Source: Stieleria neptunia
Lineage (GTDB): Bacteria; Planctomycetota; Planctomycetia; Pirellulales; Pirellulaceae
Direction of reading: 5' to 3'
Length of the DNA: 64,000 nt
Assembly: GCF_007754155.1 (NCBI RefSeq)
Contig: NZ_CP037423.1
Span: 7,250,938-7,314,937, forward strand
This document shows, piece after piece, positions 56,701 through 64,000 of the stretch (positions within the stretch are counted from its first letter, which is position 1; each line of letters begins with the position of its first letter). Under the pieces are notes generated by a model, which saw only the letters and a program-made list of their open reading frames with translations, did no database searches and was not told the DNA's origin. The position numbers and the translations under genes were made by a program.

Positions 56701-57709
56701 ACTGACGACCGAAACATTGTTGTCACTGGACAAAAAGATTCGCGACAACCAGGACGGCCGTGACGTCCAGCGACGGCTGCGGACGGGAATCGTCGCCTTG
56801 CTGGCGTCGTCCGAAGAACCCGCATCCCAAGAGTACTTGCGTGAACTTTGGCGAGACGAACCACAACGCCGCGCCGTCATCTCGATGGCCTTGGCGGTCC
56901 ACCCCGAAGGCGAAAACTGGGACTACCTGGTCCGCAGTCTGAACATTCTGGACGACGAGGCCGGTGAAGACGTCGTCGCCGCGCTGCAACAGGTCGACGT
57001 CGCTACCGACGACCCGATGGCACTGCGTCATCTGATCTTGCTCGGTGTCCGCGCCGAAGCAGACCAACGGCCGTTTGAAAAAATCGAACAATTGCTGGAA
57101 CACTGGACCGGAATGGAACGTCCGGCCGGTGGAAAGAAATCCATGCGTCCGTGGCAAAAATGGTACGCCAGCGTGTATCCCGATCGCCCGCCGGCTGTGC
57201 TGCCCAAGGCCGATGAGTCACGTTGGGATTTTGAACAACTGGTCACGTATCTCGATAGCGACAAGGGTCGCGTGGGAAACCCGGCGGCGGGTAAAGCCGC
57301 GTACACCAAAGCCAGCTGTGCCCAATGTCACCGATTCGGAAACTACGGCGAATCGATCGGCCCGAGCCTGTCGGGCATCGCGCGGCGGTTCACCAAACGC
57401 GAAATCGTCGAATCGATCCTGTACCCGGCGCACGTCGTCAGCGACCAATACGCCAGCAAGAAAGTCCTGACCCTGGACGGCAAAGTCTATGTCGGCATGG
57501 TCAGCGAACAATCCGATGGCACGCTGGTCGTCCGTGACGCCAGGAACAACACCGCGATGATCGAAGCGTCGGAAGTGGACCAAATCCTGCCCAGCACCAG
57601 CAGCATCATGCCCAGCGGGCTGATCGACGAACTGACGCTACAGGAGATCAGCGACATGATGGCCTACCTGGGCGTCGTCCCCTCGGCCGAAATCGCAACG
57701 CGGCCGTAG
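53702..57709 (+). CDS. Large secreted dehydrogenase/heme-binding protein (TIGR02604 + TIGR02603)
   Basis: 1335 residues from the ATG at 53702. Signal peptide ITIAALIPLVASMVLAGAG. An N-terminal galactose-binding-like sandwich (EAEWIWAHGTT, YELFVNGHSIGAGQ) is followed by the membrane-bound dehydrogenase propeller TIGR02604 (residues ~265-640: EHGPHGLRLGPDGMIYVALG, LRNPYDIVFH, GEFGWRTGW). HEAT-like helices occupy ~680-1150. The C-terminal PVC-type heme domain TIGR02603 has CAQCHRFG and SLSGIARRFTKREIVESIL. It probably oxidises a sugar or alcohol in the periplasm and passes electrons to its own heme; the substrate is unknown. Confidence 0.92.
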   Translation: MDGSWNENRTPVSNSRHSLLRRRPAGITIAALIPLVASMVLAGAGNTRAEEAEWIWAHGTTAEQPIAVGAECFFRKPINLRVPAEARIEIAADDQYELFVNGHSIGAGQSSRTVDQYDVSEYFEVGRNIVAVKVRNRRGDTAALAARVSVRPENGDKWFTFSSDASWKTSTDDSELWETVVFNDRLWGSAAAFGPLGDTAPWDRVATEPERSVAAAPSSAPSPPPSPIAASAGKSIMASRGLAGPNEPLKTAPPAPPTTQQRERFQIQKGFGVQRILSDDKIGSVIAMTFNEFGHLLISKENGPLLLAYDDNDDGVPETVRTYCDKVKSCQGILALNGQVFVTGDGPDGPALYKLSDSDRNGTLEQVEAIVKFVDAAGRPARPSEHGPHGLRLGPDGMIYVALGSHVQAAGEIGDGQTYRDAYEGDLLPRYEDPAGHGQGIKAPGGTIVRTNIDGSVIERVAGGLRNPYDIVFHSGGAMFVHDADMEADVDTAWYRPNAVFDVTEAGEFGWRTGWAKWPEYYYDRLPDMLDTGRGSPTGGVCYEHYAFPVRYQNTLFLADWSEGRILNVRLKPRGASFVADSEVFLQGQPLNVTDLEVGPDGGLYFCTGGRSTAGGVYRVIYKGEVPDRMNKLGTGIAAAIRQPQIESAWTRQEIASIKSELGDSWNQLVAGVAYSDDNPPDYRVRAMTLMQLFGPIPSEDLLLELSQAESELVRAKSALMLGRAPGPRGEKRLAELLVDDAPAVRRAACEAMLRGNITPDNVDGLYEVIASGDRTLAFVGRKLLERMPPETFRDEVLGTDQTRVAIVGMLALVDVDHSEKTALAVLERCSEMMTGFLSDADFIDVLRLCQVTLHRSGLDPSKVAPLGAQIAEEFPAGEPRINHEVIRLATYLSSESLADRAIEYLESDAPHETRTLVAMCLQSMSDGWNAKQRFAILKFFEKAANRSTAGSLPMYMTNVTRDFASTLSADDLQAILEQGHVWQNAALAAIYKVKQPIDALTTETLLSLDKKIRDNQDGRDVQRRLRTGIVALLASSEEPASQEYLRELWRDEPQRRAVISMALAVHPEGENWDYLVRSLNILDDEAGEDVVAALQQVDVATDDPMALRHLILLGVRAEADQRPFEKIEQLLEHWTGMERPAGGKKSMRPWQKWYASVYPDRPPAVLPKADESRWDFEQLVTYLDSDKGRVGNPAAGKAAYTKASCAQCHRFGNYGESIGPSLSGIARRFTKREIVESILYPAHVVSDQYASKKVLTLDGKVYVGMVSEQSDGTLVVRDARNNTAMIEASEVDQILPSTSSIMPSGLIDELTLQEISDMMAYLGVVPSAEIATRP

Positions 57710-57737
57710 CGGACTCTGAAGCAACGCACGGAAAATA

Positions 57738-57796
57738 AGTGGGAGAGGCTTCCGCCCTGTCGATGCTGGAATGACAGGCTGGAAGCCTATCCCACT
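57738..57796. repeat. Hairpin repeat (AGTGGGANAGGCTTCC arms)
   Basis: The 24-bp arms at 57738-57761 and 57773-57796 pair with few mismatches. The right arm is also present near 37961. It may act as terminator for the preceding gene. Confidence 0.75.
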
Positions 57797-58007
57797 GGCA
57801 GGACCCGACACGCATTTTCCGTGCGTCGCATAGGTTTTCGCAGAGCCGGCGCTCTCTGGCGTTTGCTTGCTGCGCAAACGCCGTTTGTCCCAGAGGGAGA
57901 GAATCTAAATTGGTTGACATCTCCTTCCGCGTTCGCCAATATAGACATGCCGACTTAAATGTGGCGTGAGTTTCAAATTCTGTTTCTTTCCAGCCTTGGG
58001 GGAATGC

Positions 58008-58832
58008 ATGGCAACCGCAACGTCGCTCGTTCTGTTTCTGCTGGCGTGTCAGGTTTCAGAGGTCGGAAAAGTCGCCAGCGTGAGCGACAGTGCGGAGGAA
58101 CGATTGGCTTACATGCAGAAGACGGGCTCGTCGTATCAGGTGACCGTCGGAGAAAAATCGAGCGGACAACCGGTGACGTTTCGCAGCAAGCCTGTGTTGC
58201 GATTCACCAACCCGGTCAGCGGCGTCGTCGACGGCGGGTTATTCGTTTGGGAAGACAACGAGAAACGCCCCGTTGCTGCGGCACAGATCTTTATCATTCC
58301 CCAAACCGATGATGTCTGGTTGCACGAGTTTCAATCACTCTCCACACGACCGTTGAGGTTTGAATACAACGGCCGTGCGGCGTGGGCCCCCGCCGAGGCC
58401 GGCGTCAGCTTTAAACCGATTCCCGACGCGGCCAGGCCTGCGGCGACAGAGCCGGCGCGCCTGCGGCAAATGCGTCAACTCGTCCGTCGCTTTTCGGCAA
58501 GCGATGATTTTGAAGGCGGCGACGAGGACCGGTTGCGAATGATGACGACACCGATCGCACGCTACCGTGACCAGACGACGATCGACGGCGCCGTGTTCGT
58601 GTTCGCCCACGGCACCGACCCGGAACTGTTCGTGATCATCGAAGCACGCCCGCCCCAGGGCGACCAGGCTGCGACTTCGGACGCCCAGTGGCACGTGGCG
58701 CTGGCTCCCATGACCTCCTACGCGCTCCAGGCCCAGTTGGATGGAAAGCCCTACTGGAGCGTTCACCGGCGTCAAGAGCCGATTCCCGTCACCGCGACCT
58801 TCAAGAACTTCGTCTTCCCACCGACACACTGA
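58008..58832 (+). CDS. Secreted planctomycete protein of unknown function
   Basis: 274 residues from the ATG at 58008, with GGGGGA just upstream; a GTG at 57966 is possible but has no ribosome site. Short signal peptide SLVLFLLACQVSEVG. The body holds RLAYMQKTGSSYQVTVGEKS, PVLRFTNPVSGVVDGGLFVW, and a second half with YRDQTTIDGAVFVFAHGTDP and SVHRRQEPIPVTATF. It matches a recurrent planctomycete exported family in pattern but has no catalytic motif I can name. It is flanked by hairpin repeats on both sides. Confidence 0.75.
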   Translation: MATATSLVLFLLACQVSEVGKVASVSDSAEERLAYMQKTGSSYQVTVGEKSSGQPVTFRSKPVLRFTNPVSGVVDGGLFVWEDNEKRPVAAAQIFIIPQTDDVWLHEFQSLSTRPLRFEYNGRAAWAPAEAGVSFKPIPDAARPAATEPARLRQMRQLVRRFSASDDFEGGDEDRLRMMTTPIARYRDQTTIDGAVFVFAHGTDPELFVIIEARPPQGDQAATSDAQWHVALAPMTSYALQAQLDGKPYWSVHRRQEPIPVTATFKNFVFPPTH

Positions 58833-58884
58833 TCCACCGCCGTAAGGCTCTCCGGTAAATCGAGAAGGGAACATGAATCACTCT

Positions 58885-58948
58885 GGCTCCCCTCTCCCCC
58901 GATTCCTGGCGAGCCTAAGCGAGTCAGGAATCGGGGGAGAGGGGAGCC
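58885..58948. terminator. Perfect 24-bp hairpin downstream of secreted-protein gene
   Basis: GGCTCCCCTCTCCCCCGATT...CTG (58885-58908) and its exact complement (58925-58948) around a 16-nt loop, 52 bp after the stop at 58832. It lacks a long T tract, so it may be a mobile repeat as much as a terminator. Confidence 0.75.
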
Positions 58949-58990
58949 ATTTTGGGATACGTCGCTTCTCGATTTGGCGGTAGGGGGCTT

Positions 58991-59119
58991 GCGGGCTGTC
59001 GTTTTTGTGAGCCGCGCGCCGCGTAAGCGGCCGGGCACTGCGATGCTGCCCGGGGCCTTACGGCCAGCGGCTCACCATTCACTCAGCAGAATCCGACAAA
59101 ACCGACAGCCCGCGAGCCG
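58991..59119. repeat. 128-bp dispersed repeat, copy 2
   Basis: Same boundaries (GCGGGCTGTCG...CGACAGCCCGC) and inner stem as 46322-46449. It ends 25 bp from the 3' end of the PII gene. Confidence 0.85.
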
Positions 59120-59143
59120 TCCGGTGCGGTGAGACCGACGGGC

Positions 59144-59494
59144 TCAACCCGCCGAACCGTACTGCTGCGGGGGGCTGGCGATGTCGATGACTTCGGCCAC
59201 CGGCAGGACGAAGATCTTTCCGTCACCGATCTGCCCCCGCGATCCGGTCAGCGCGTTGCGGCTGATCACGTCGATCACGGTTTCCAGTTCGTCCTCGTGC
59301 ACCAAAACTTCCACCGCGACTTTGCGCAACAAGTCGACTTTGTATTCGTTGCCGCGGAACAGTGCCGATTTTCCATGCTGGCGGCCATAGCCCATCGCGT
59401 CACAGACGGTGATGTCATCCAACTGCAGTTCGCGCAAGGCGTCACGCACGGTGGACAGTTTGGTGGGTTGGATGATCGCGATGACGACACGCAT
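59144..59494 (-). CDS. PII nitrogen-regulatory protein
   Basis: 116 residues. MRVVIAIIQPTKLSTVRDAL is the PII start. The T-loop GYGRQHGKSALFRGNEYKVD keeps Tyr at the position equal to Tyr51 of E. coli GlnB, the uridylylation site, while Tyr46 is Phe. The ATP/2-oxoglutarate region is TGSRGQIGDGKIFVLPV, with a short insert before GDGKIF. It would sense nitrogen and energy status and control partners by contact. No amtB or glnA is adjacent. It lies 44 bp downstream of the oxidoreductase gene, same strand. Confidence 0.93.
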   Translation of the reverse strand: MRVVIAIIQPTKLSTVRDALRELQLDDITVCDAMGYGRQHGKSALFRGNEYKVDLLRKVAVEVLVHEDELETVIDVISRNALTGSRGQIGDGKIFVLPVAEVIDIASPPQQYGSAG

Positions 59495-59538
59495 GATGAA
59501 ACCACTCGGCGGTGTAGTTTAGATCGTTGGGGAACGAT

Positions 59539-60570
59539 TCAGCAGGAAGGAGAGGGGGCGTCGGGACTGACGTCCGCATGCACCGGAACCGGTTGCCGGA
59601 GCCGAGCCGATTCGGCCAAGGCGTCCAAGACCGTTTGGGTTTGTAACGCCAGCTGATTGAATGCTTCCAATGGCTGCTGGCCGATCAATGCCTGGATCAT
59701 CCGTTGTTCTTGACGATCCGACGATTCGTGGGCCTGCACCTCGCCGTTGGCGTCATGCACCCAAAACCGAGTCGGTCGTTCCGCCCAAGGGCGTGTGAAG
59801 TCGTCGCAGATGACCGAAGCGTCACTGCCGGCGACTTCGAACCATTTTCGTGTCGCGGTATCGTAACCGCATGAAAAGCTGGCCGTCAGGTCGTCGTCAA
59901 ACCACAGCATGGCGTTGGTGCGAAGGGGCACACCGTTCTCTTCGATGCAATCGGCAAAAACGCGGTTGGGGCTGCGGCCGGCAAAGTAACACGCCAGCCC
60001 CGCGGTGTACCAGCCGAGGTCCAGCAAGCAGCCGCCGCCCAATTCGGGATCCAAGCGATGTTCGCCGGACTGAAACGGTCGATAAAAGGAAACGGCGGCT
60101 GTGATGTGTCCCAATCGTCCCAGTCGCCCGCCGCTGGCGAGCGCCCGCATCGCTGCGGTTCGTCGATGATGCAGCCAACCGGTGGCGTCCAACCAGCGGA
60201 CGCCGAATCGCTGGCAGGCTTGGGCGATCTGGTTGGCTTGGTCGGCCGAGGTGGCCAACGGTTTTTCGCACAGGATGTGTTTTCCCGCCTCCGCCGCCCG
60301 CACGCACCAGTCGGCGTGCAAGGACGGTGGCAGTGACAAATAGACGGCATCGATGTCGTCGCGGTCGAGTAACGCTTGGTAACCCTCGACCGCCGCGGGG
60401 ATGCCGTATTGCGAGGCGAACCAATCCGCCCGCTCTTGCGATCGACTGGCGATCGCAGTGACGGACACCGCATCGGTCGATTGCAGATCGGCAACCAAAC
60501 GACGTGTGATTCGGCCCGTGCCCATCACGCCGAAGCGGGTGGGTGCGGAGTCGGTGGGGGAAGCAGTCAT
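59539..60570 (-). CDS. Gfo/Idh/MocA-family oxidoreductase
   Basis: 343 residues. N-terminal Rossmann domain with RFGVMGTGRITRRLVADL (dinucleotide loop), AIASRSQERADWFASQYGIP and the family signature HILCEKPLATSADQ. In the C-terminal domain GGGCLLDLGWYTAGLACYF replaces the common G-G-x-x-x-D-x-G-x-H, with Tyr where His is usual. It is an NAD(P)-dependent sugar or inositol dehydrogenase-type enzyme, substrate unknown. It lies 13 bp downstream of the MoxR gene, so the two are probably co-transcribed. Confidence 0.92.
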   Translation of the reverse strand: MTASPTDSAPTRFGVMGTGRITRRLVADLQSTDAVSVTAIASRSQERADWFASQYGIPAAVEGYQALLDRDDIDAVYLSLPPSLHADWCVRAAEAGKHILCEKPLATSADQANQIAQACQRFGVRWLDATGWLHHRRTAAMRALASGGRLGRLGHITAAVSFYRPFQSGEHRLDPELGGGCLLDLGWYTAGLACYFAGRSPNRVFADCIEENGVPLRTNAMLWFDDDLTASFSCGYDTATRKWFEVAGSDASVICDDFTRPWAERPTRFWVHDANGEVQAHESSDRQEQRMIQALIGQQPLEAFNQLALQTQTVLDALAESARLRQPVPVHADVSPDAPSPSC

Positions 60571-60583
60571 CGAGTACTTGGGA

Positions 60584-61525
60584 TTAAACGGGGACGGGAA
60601 TGCTGCGCAACAGTTCCGCCATCAGCTGTTCGACGGTGTCGCGACTGGAATTGGCGGAAAAGTCATCGACGAGCACGCGGTGGGAAAGCGTGGTCACGGC
60701 CAGCGATTTGACGTCGTCGGGCGTGACAAAGTCGCGCTGTTCGGTCACCGCGCGGGCTTGGCAACCACGGTAAAAACTGAGCGCCGCACGGGTGCTGACC
60801 CCCAATCGAAACACGTCGGTCGTCCGCGTCAGCGCGACGATTTCCAGCAGGTAGTCTTGCAGCGATTCGTCGACACGCACCGAGCGGACGGCCGCTTGCG
60901 CCGCCACCACCTCGTCCGCCGTCACGACGCTCTTGATCGAATCGACGGGTTCGCCGCTGCGATGCGATTGCAACACCATTCGCTCACTGTCGCGTTCGGG
61001 ATAACCGATGCTCGTCCGCATCAAAAACCGGTCCATTTGACTTTCCGGCAACACGTACGTGCCTTCGAACTCAAACGGGTTCTGTGTCGCGACGACGATA
61101 AAGGGTTGGGGCAGGGGGTAAGTGGTTCCGTCCGCAGAGACCTGTCCGTCGCTCATCGCTTCGAGCAACGCCGATTGGGTCCTCGGTGGGGCGCGGTTGA
61201 TTTCGTCGGCCAGGACCACATTGGAAAAAATCGGCCCCCGCGTGAATTGAAATTCACGGGTATCGCTGCGATAAATCGAGCTGCCGGTGATGTCGCTGGG
61301 CAACAGGTCCGGTGTGAACTGAATTCGGCTGAATTCGGTATCAATACTGCCGGCCAACGCCTTGGCGGCGAGCGTTTTGCCCACTCCGGGGACGTCTTCG
61401 AGCAGCAGGTGTTCCCCGGCCAATAAAGTCAACACGATCGAGCGAACGGCTTCGTTTTTCCCCAGAATGACCGTTTCCATGTTTTCCCGCAGCCGTCGAG
61501 CGGTCTCGTAAGCATGCTGCATCAT
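60584..61525 (-). CDS. MoxR-family AAA+ ATPase
   Basis: 313 residues, ATG at 61525. Walker A EDVPGVGKTLAAKA, Walker B SNVVLADEINRAPPRTQSAL, sensor 1 PFIVVATQNPFEFEGTYVLP, and the C-terminal lid (RLGVSTRAALSFYRGCQARA). MoxR proteins act as chaperones with von Willebrand A-domain partners, whose genes usually follow. Here the next gene is a Gfo/Idh/MocA oxidoreductase instead, and no DUF58 or VWA gene is present in the window. Confidence 0.95.
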   Translation of the reverse strand: MMQHAYETARRLRENMETVILGKNEAVRSIVLTLLAGEHLLLEDVPGVGKTLAAKALAGSIDTEFSRIQFTPDLLPSDITGSSIYRSDTREFQFTRGPIFSNVVLADEINRAPPRTQSALLEAMSDGQVSADGTTYPLPQPFIVVATQNPFEFEGTYVLPESQMDRFLMRTSIGYPERDSERMVLQSHRSGEPVDSIKSVVTADEVVAAQAAVRSVRVDESLQDYLLEIVALTRTTDVFRLGVSTRAALSFYRGCQARAVTEQRDFVTPDDVKSLAVTTLSHRVLVDDFSANSSRDTVEQLMAELLRSIPVPV

Positions 61526-61650
61526 CGATAAAACAAGATCGGGGAAGGGACGGCGAATCAGTGGTCGCCCATATTAACCCAGGTGTGACCGGTGGCGGAA
61601 CCCACGGCCGAGAACGCTGCTGCCGAAATGATTTTTGGAGAAATGAGCCC

Positions 61651-63354
61651 ATGGCGGAGTCAATTCAACAGGCCCCGAACGAGAATCGTGACGATTCATC
61701 GACCGATCGCGATCCGTCGGTCGATGGGGCTGCGACCGGAAAGCCAAAGTTGGTCAACGCCGCGATCGCGTTCGCCCTGGCCGTCCTGATCACGGCCGTG
61801 GCGCAATATTTTGCGCCGTCGTTCGATCACCAGAACGCCAACTTGATCGGATTGGCGTGTCTGTCGATCGCCTCGCTGTACGTCTTGTATCGTTTCCATC
61901 GCTTGGAAAGCTGGTCCGGTCACCGCTGGCGAGTCCCGACCGTGACCGTGGCCGCCGTCGCCTTGTTTTGGACGGCGTTTCAATTCGATGGCTTCAGCGG
62001 CGAAATGCTGCCGCTGTTCCGCTGGCGGTTCGCCGGCGAAACGCCACGCGAATTAAAATCGGTCCCACCCGGCGCGCTCGACACCGGCGAAACGGAGGGC
62101 CAGGACCTGGCGTCTGAAACAGCGACCGAGACCCCCACGCCGGCCGTCACGTCGCACCAGTTTTTGGGCCCCAACCGCAACGGCGTCTACCCCGAACGCC
62201 GATTTACCACGCCGACGTCCCTGTCGCAGGTGGACGTGTTGTGGGACCAGGGAATCGGCGAGGGATGGTCGTCCTTCGCCGTGGCCGGCGAGCATGCGAT
62301 CACGTTGGAGCAACGTGACGACCAGGAATGTTTGACCTGCTATCGTCTTTCCGACGGCGAGTTGGTTTGGATGCAACAACACGCCGGCCGGCACGAGAAT
62401 CAGTTCGGCGGAATCGGACCACGTTCGACGCCGACGATCCAGGGCGATCGAGTCTACGCGACCACGGCGACGGGGTTCTTGTGGTGTGTGGATCGATCGA
62501 CCGGGGCCGTGCACTGGACCCGCAACCTGTTGGAACTGGCCGGCTGGAGCGGTCAAGATGCGTTTGAGGTCGCCGCACCCTGGGGTTATGCCTGCTCGCC
62601 GCTGCTGGTCGACGGTCTGTGTGTCACCAGCCTCGGCGGTCCCGGCGTTGATCAACCCGTTCGCTCACTGGTGGCGCTGGATGCGGAATCCGGAGATGTG
62701 GTGTGGCAGGCCGGTGACGACCAACTCAGTTACGCGTCGCCGATCGTGGCGACACTCGACGGCGAACGTCAAATCGTGTCGGTCAACGAGAAAACCGTCA
62801 GCGGACATCAGATCCACGACGGCACCGTGCTGTGGACCTTTCCCTGGCCCGGTTCGACCAACACGGGAGCGAATTGTTCGTCGGCGGTGCCCGTCAAAGA
62901 GAACCGTTTACTGGTCGGAAAAGGCTATAGCGGAGGCAGCGTGTTGGTCAGCGTGACCAAGGAAGGTTCCGGATGGACGACGTCGGATGTCTGGCGCAGC
63001 AGTCGTGTTTTGAAAACCAAATTCAATCACACCTGTGTCGCCGGCGACGTCGGCTATGGCATCGGCAACGGTTCCCTGCAGGCGGTCAACTTGGATGACG
63101 CGACGACGTACTGGACGCAACCGAGACGACGCCGCGCCGGGCAGGGACAAGCGGTGCTGGTCGGTGACGTGTTGGTCGTCCAGGACGAAACCGGTGATGT
63201 GGTGTTTGTCGAAGCGTCCGTCGATGACTATCACGAACTGTTTCGCATGCCCGCACTGGATTCGAAGACCTGGAACATCCCCACCGTCGCGGGCCGTCAC
63301 GTGCTGGTCCGAAACGACCGCCAAGCGATTTGTTTCCAGTTGCCACAGAAATAA
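61651..63354 (+). CDS. Membrane protein with PQQ-like beta-propeller
   Basis: 567 residues from the ATG at 61651 (GGAG upstream). Three hydrophobic segments near the N-terminus (AAIAFALAVLITAVAQYF, LIGLACLSIASLYVLYRF, VTVAAVALFWTAFQF) anchor it. From about residue 170 an eight-bladed PQQ-like propeller follows: FLGPNRNGVYPERRF, VYATTATGFLWCVDRSTGAV, ASPIVATLDGERQIVSVNEK, VGYGIGNGSLQAVN. Such planctomycete proteins are often called outer-membrane-assembly-like or PQQ-binding, but PQQ ligands are not evident. It is divergent from the MoxR gene. Confidence 0.9.
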   Translation: MAESIQQAPNENRDDSSTDRDPSVDGAATGKPKLVNAAIAFALAVLITAVAQYFAPSFDHQNANLIGLACLSIASLYVLYRFHRLESWSGHRWRVPTVTVAAVALFWTAFQFDGFSGEMLPLFRWRFAGETPRELKSVPPGALDTGETEGQDLASETATETPTPAVTSHQFLGPNRNGVYPERRFTTPTSLSQVDVLWDQGIGEGWSSFAVAGEHAITLEQRDDQECLTCYRLSDGELVWMQQHAGRHENQFGGIGPRSTPTIQGDRVYATTATGFLWCVDRSTGAVHWTRNLLELAGWSGQDAFEVAAPWGYACSPLLVDGLCVTSLGGPGVDQPVRSLVALDAESGDVVWQAGDDQLSYASPIVATLDGERQIVSVNEKTVSGHQIHDGTVLWTFPWPGSTNTGANCSSAVPVKENRLLVGKGYSGGSVLVSVTKEGSGWTTSDVWRSSRVLKTKFNHTCVAGDVGYGIGNGSLQAVNLDDATTYWTQPRRRRAGQGQAVLVGDVLVVQDETGDVVFVEASVDDYHELFRMPALDSKTWNIPTVAGRHVLVRNDRQAICFQLPQK

Positions 63355-63358
63355 AACA

Positions 63359-63418
63359 GTGGCGTAAGCTTCCAGCTTGCGATTCGAACTGCAATCGCAA
63401 GCTGGAAGCTTACGCCAC
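63359..63418. terminator. Perfect 25-bp hairpin between co-directed genes
   Basis: GTGGCGTAAGCTTCCAGCTT... (63359-63383) and its exact complement (63394-63418) around 10 nt. It begins 5 bp after the stop at 63354. Without a T tract it is as likely a planctomycete palindromic repeat as a terminator. Confidence 0.8.
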
Positions 63419-63429
63419 CGGGGGCCGAC

Positions 63430-64000
63430 ATGAACTCATCGACCGCATCTGCCGCCGAGCCGACGCCCTGGCTGTTCAGCCGGTCGGTCGACCTGATGAC
63501 CTTCGGTGGCAGTGCGCTGCTGGCCCTGGCGATGCTCGGCGTCGGCGGTGTGTTCGGTTGGCTGCACCAGGACACGCCCAGCTGGGCCTGGGTGGTCGCC
63601 ATTCTGTTGATCGATGTCGCCCACGTCTACGCGACGGGATTTCGCGTCTATTTCGATCGCGCCGAACTGGCACGGCGACCGTGGTTGTACGCGTTGACGC
63701 CCGGATTGGCGTTTGCCATCAGCTGGGCCCTGTACAGCGAAAGTGTCGACGTGTTTTGGCGCTGTTTGGCCTATTTGGCGGTGTTCCACTTCATCCGCCA
63801 GCAATACGGCTGGGTGGCACTGTATCGCAACAAAGCCGGCGAAACGAATCGTTGGGGCCGCCGGATCGACACCGCCGCGATCTATCTGGCGACCGTGTAT
63901 CCGCTGGTCTATTGGCACTGTCACCTGCCCCGGGAATTCTGGTGGTTTCGCCCCGATGACTTCGCCTCGTTTTCGCTGGACTGGTCACTCTACCTGGCGC
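63430..64000 (+). CDS. Polytopic membrane protein, N-terminal part (cut by right edge)
   Basis: 190 residues are visible from the ATG at 63430 (MNSSTASAAEPTPWLFSRSV); the frame runs off the window. Hydrophobic segments: GGSALLALAMLGVGGVFGW, WVVAILLIDVAHVYATGF, LYALTPGLAFAISWALY, CLAYLAVFHFIRQQYGW and TAAIYLATVYPLVYWH. The buried His residues (DVAHVYAT, VFHFIRQQYG, YWHCH) are conserved-looking and could bind metal or heme, as in planctomycete membrane proteins of unknown function. I cannot name the family. Confidence 0.8.
   Translation, partial: MNSSTASAAEPTPWLFSRSVDLMTFGGSALLALAMLGVGGVFGWLHQDTPSWAWVVAILLIDVAHVYATGFRVYFDRAELARRPWLYALTPGLAFAISWALYSESVDVFWRCLAYLAVFHFIRQQYGWVALYRNKAGETNRWGRRIDTAAIYLATVYPLVYWHCHLPREFWWFRPDDFASFSLDWSLYLA

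Noticed and set aside
59144..59494. Loss of the PII uridylylation tyrosine
   Set aside because: Aligning from residue 1 shows the Phe is at position 46. The Tyr at position 51 (NEY) is conserved.

Overview
The window looks like chromosome of a marine-type planctomycete (order Pirellulales, Rhodopirellula-like). Marker families support this: a secreted PSCyt1/DUF1549/DUF1553 protein paired with a Tat-exported DUF1501 protein, a DUF1559 prepilin-like protein, a PVC-type heme-binding dehydrogenase, small membrane proteins beginning NPYAPP/NPYEAV, and the surface-protein motif MEQCEQRNLLA. Coding is GC-rich, Shine-Dalgarno sequences are often weak, and intergenic palindromic repeats are abundant.

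Layout. 0-8.2 kb: the tail of a TPR protein, a membrane-anchored surface protein, and a three-gene minus-strand operon with two CsgG-fold proteins. 8.2-10.8 kb: repeats and small membrane or secreted proteins. 10.8-30.6 kb: an accessory region in which every gene lies on the minus strand. I read it as an integron-type cassette array. Nineteen attC-like sites (58-129 bp, AAC...GTT ends, imperfect palindromes, usually an extrahelical G in one arm) separate short single-gene cassettes, two 2.7-kb IS91-like modules, and a tandem run of near-identical cassettes at 27.5-30.6 kb. No integrase of the IntI type is present in the window. Two later insertion sequences are nested in the array with clear target duplications: an ISKra4-like element in a repeat cassette and an IS21-like element in one IS91-like transposase gene. 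31.4-64 kb: ordinary backbone. It holds the PSCyt1/DUF1501 pair, an X-Pro dipeptidyl peptidase, a universal stress protein, an exopolysaccharide tyrosine kinase, a TPR lipoprotein and a seven-heme cytochrome, a DUF1559 protein, glycerate kinase, glycogen phosphorylase, an acyl-CoA-dehydrogenase-like protein, AsnRS, a very large cytochrome/dehydrogenase protein, PII, a Gfo/Idh/MocA oxidoreductase, a MoxR ATPase, a membrane beta-propeller protein, and a membrane protein cut by the right edge.

The main discovery candidate is the 10.8-30.6 kb array. Its cassette boundaries coincide with the places where otherwise unrelated sequences switch abruptly. In three genes the coding end runs into the recombination site, and in two of them this gives unrelated proteins the same C-terminal tail. 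The IS91-like transposase/tyrosine-recombinase modules start and stop at attC crossover points, so they are either mobile elements moving as cassettes or transposons that target attC. All attC calls come from reading arms by eye; no covariance-model search was run.
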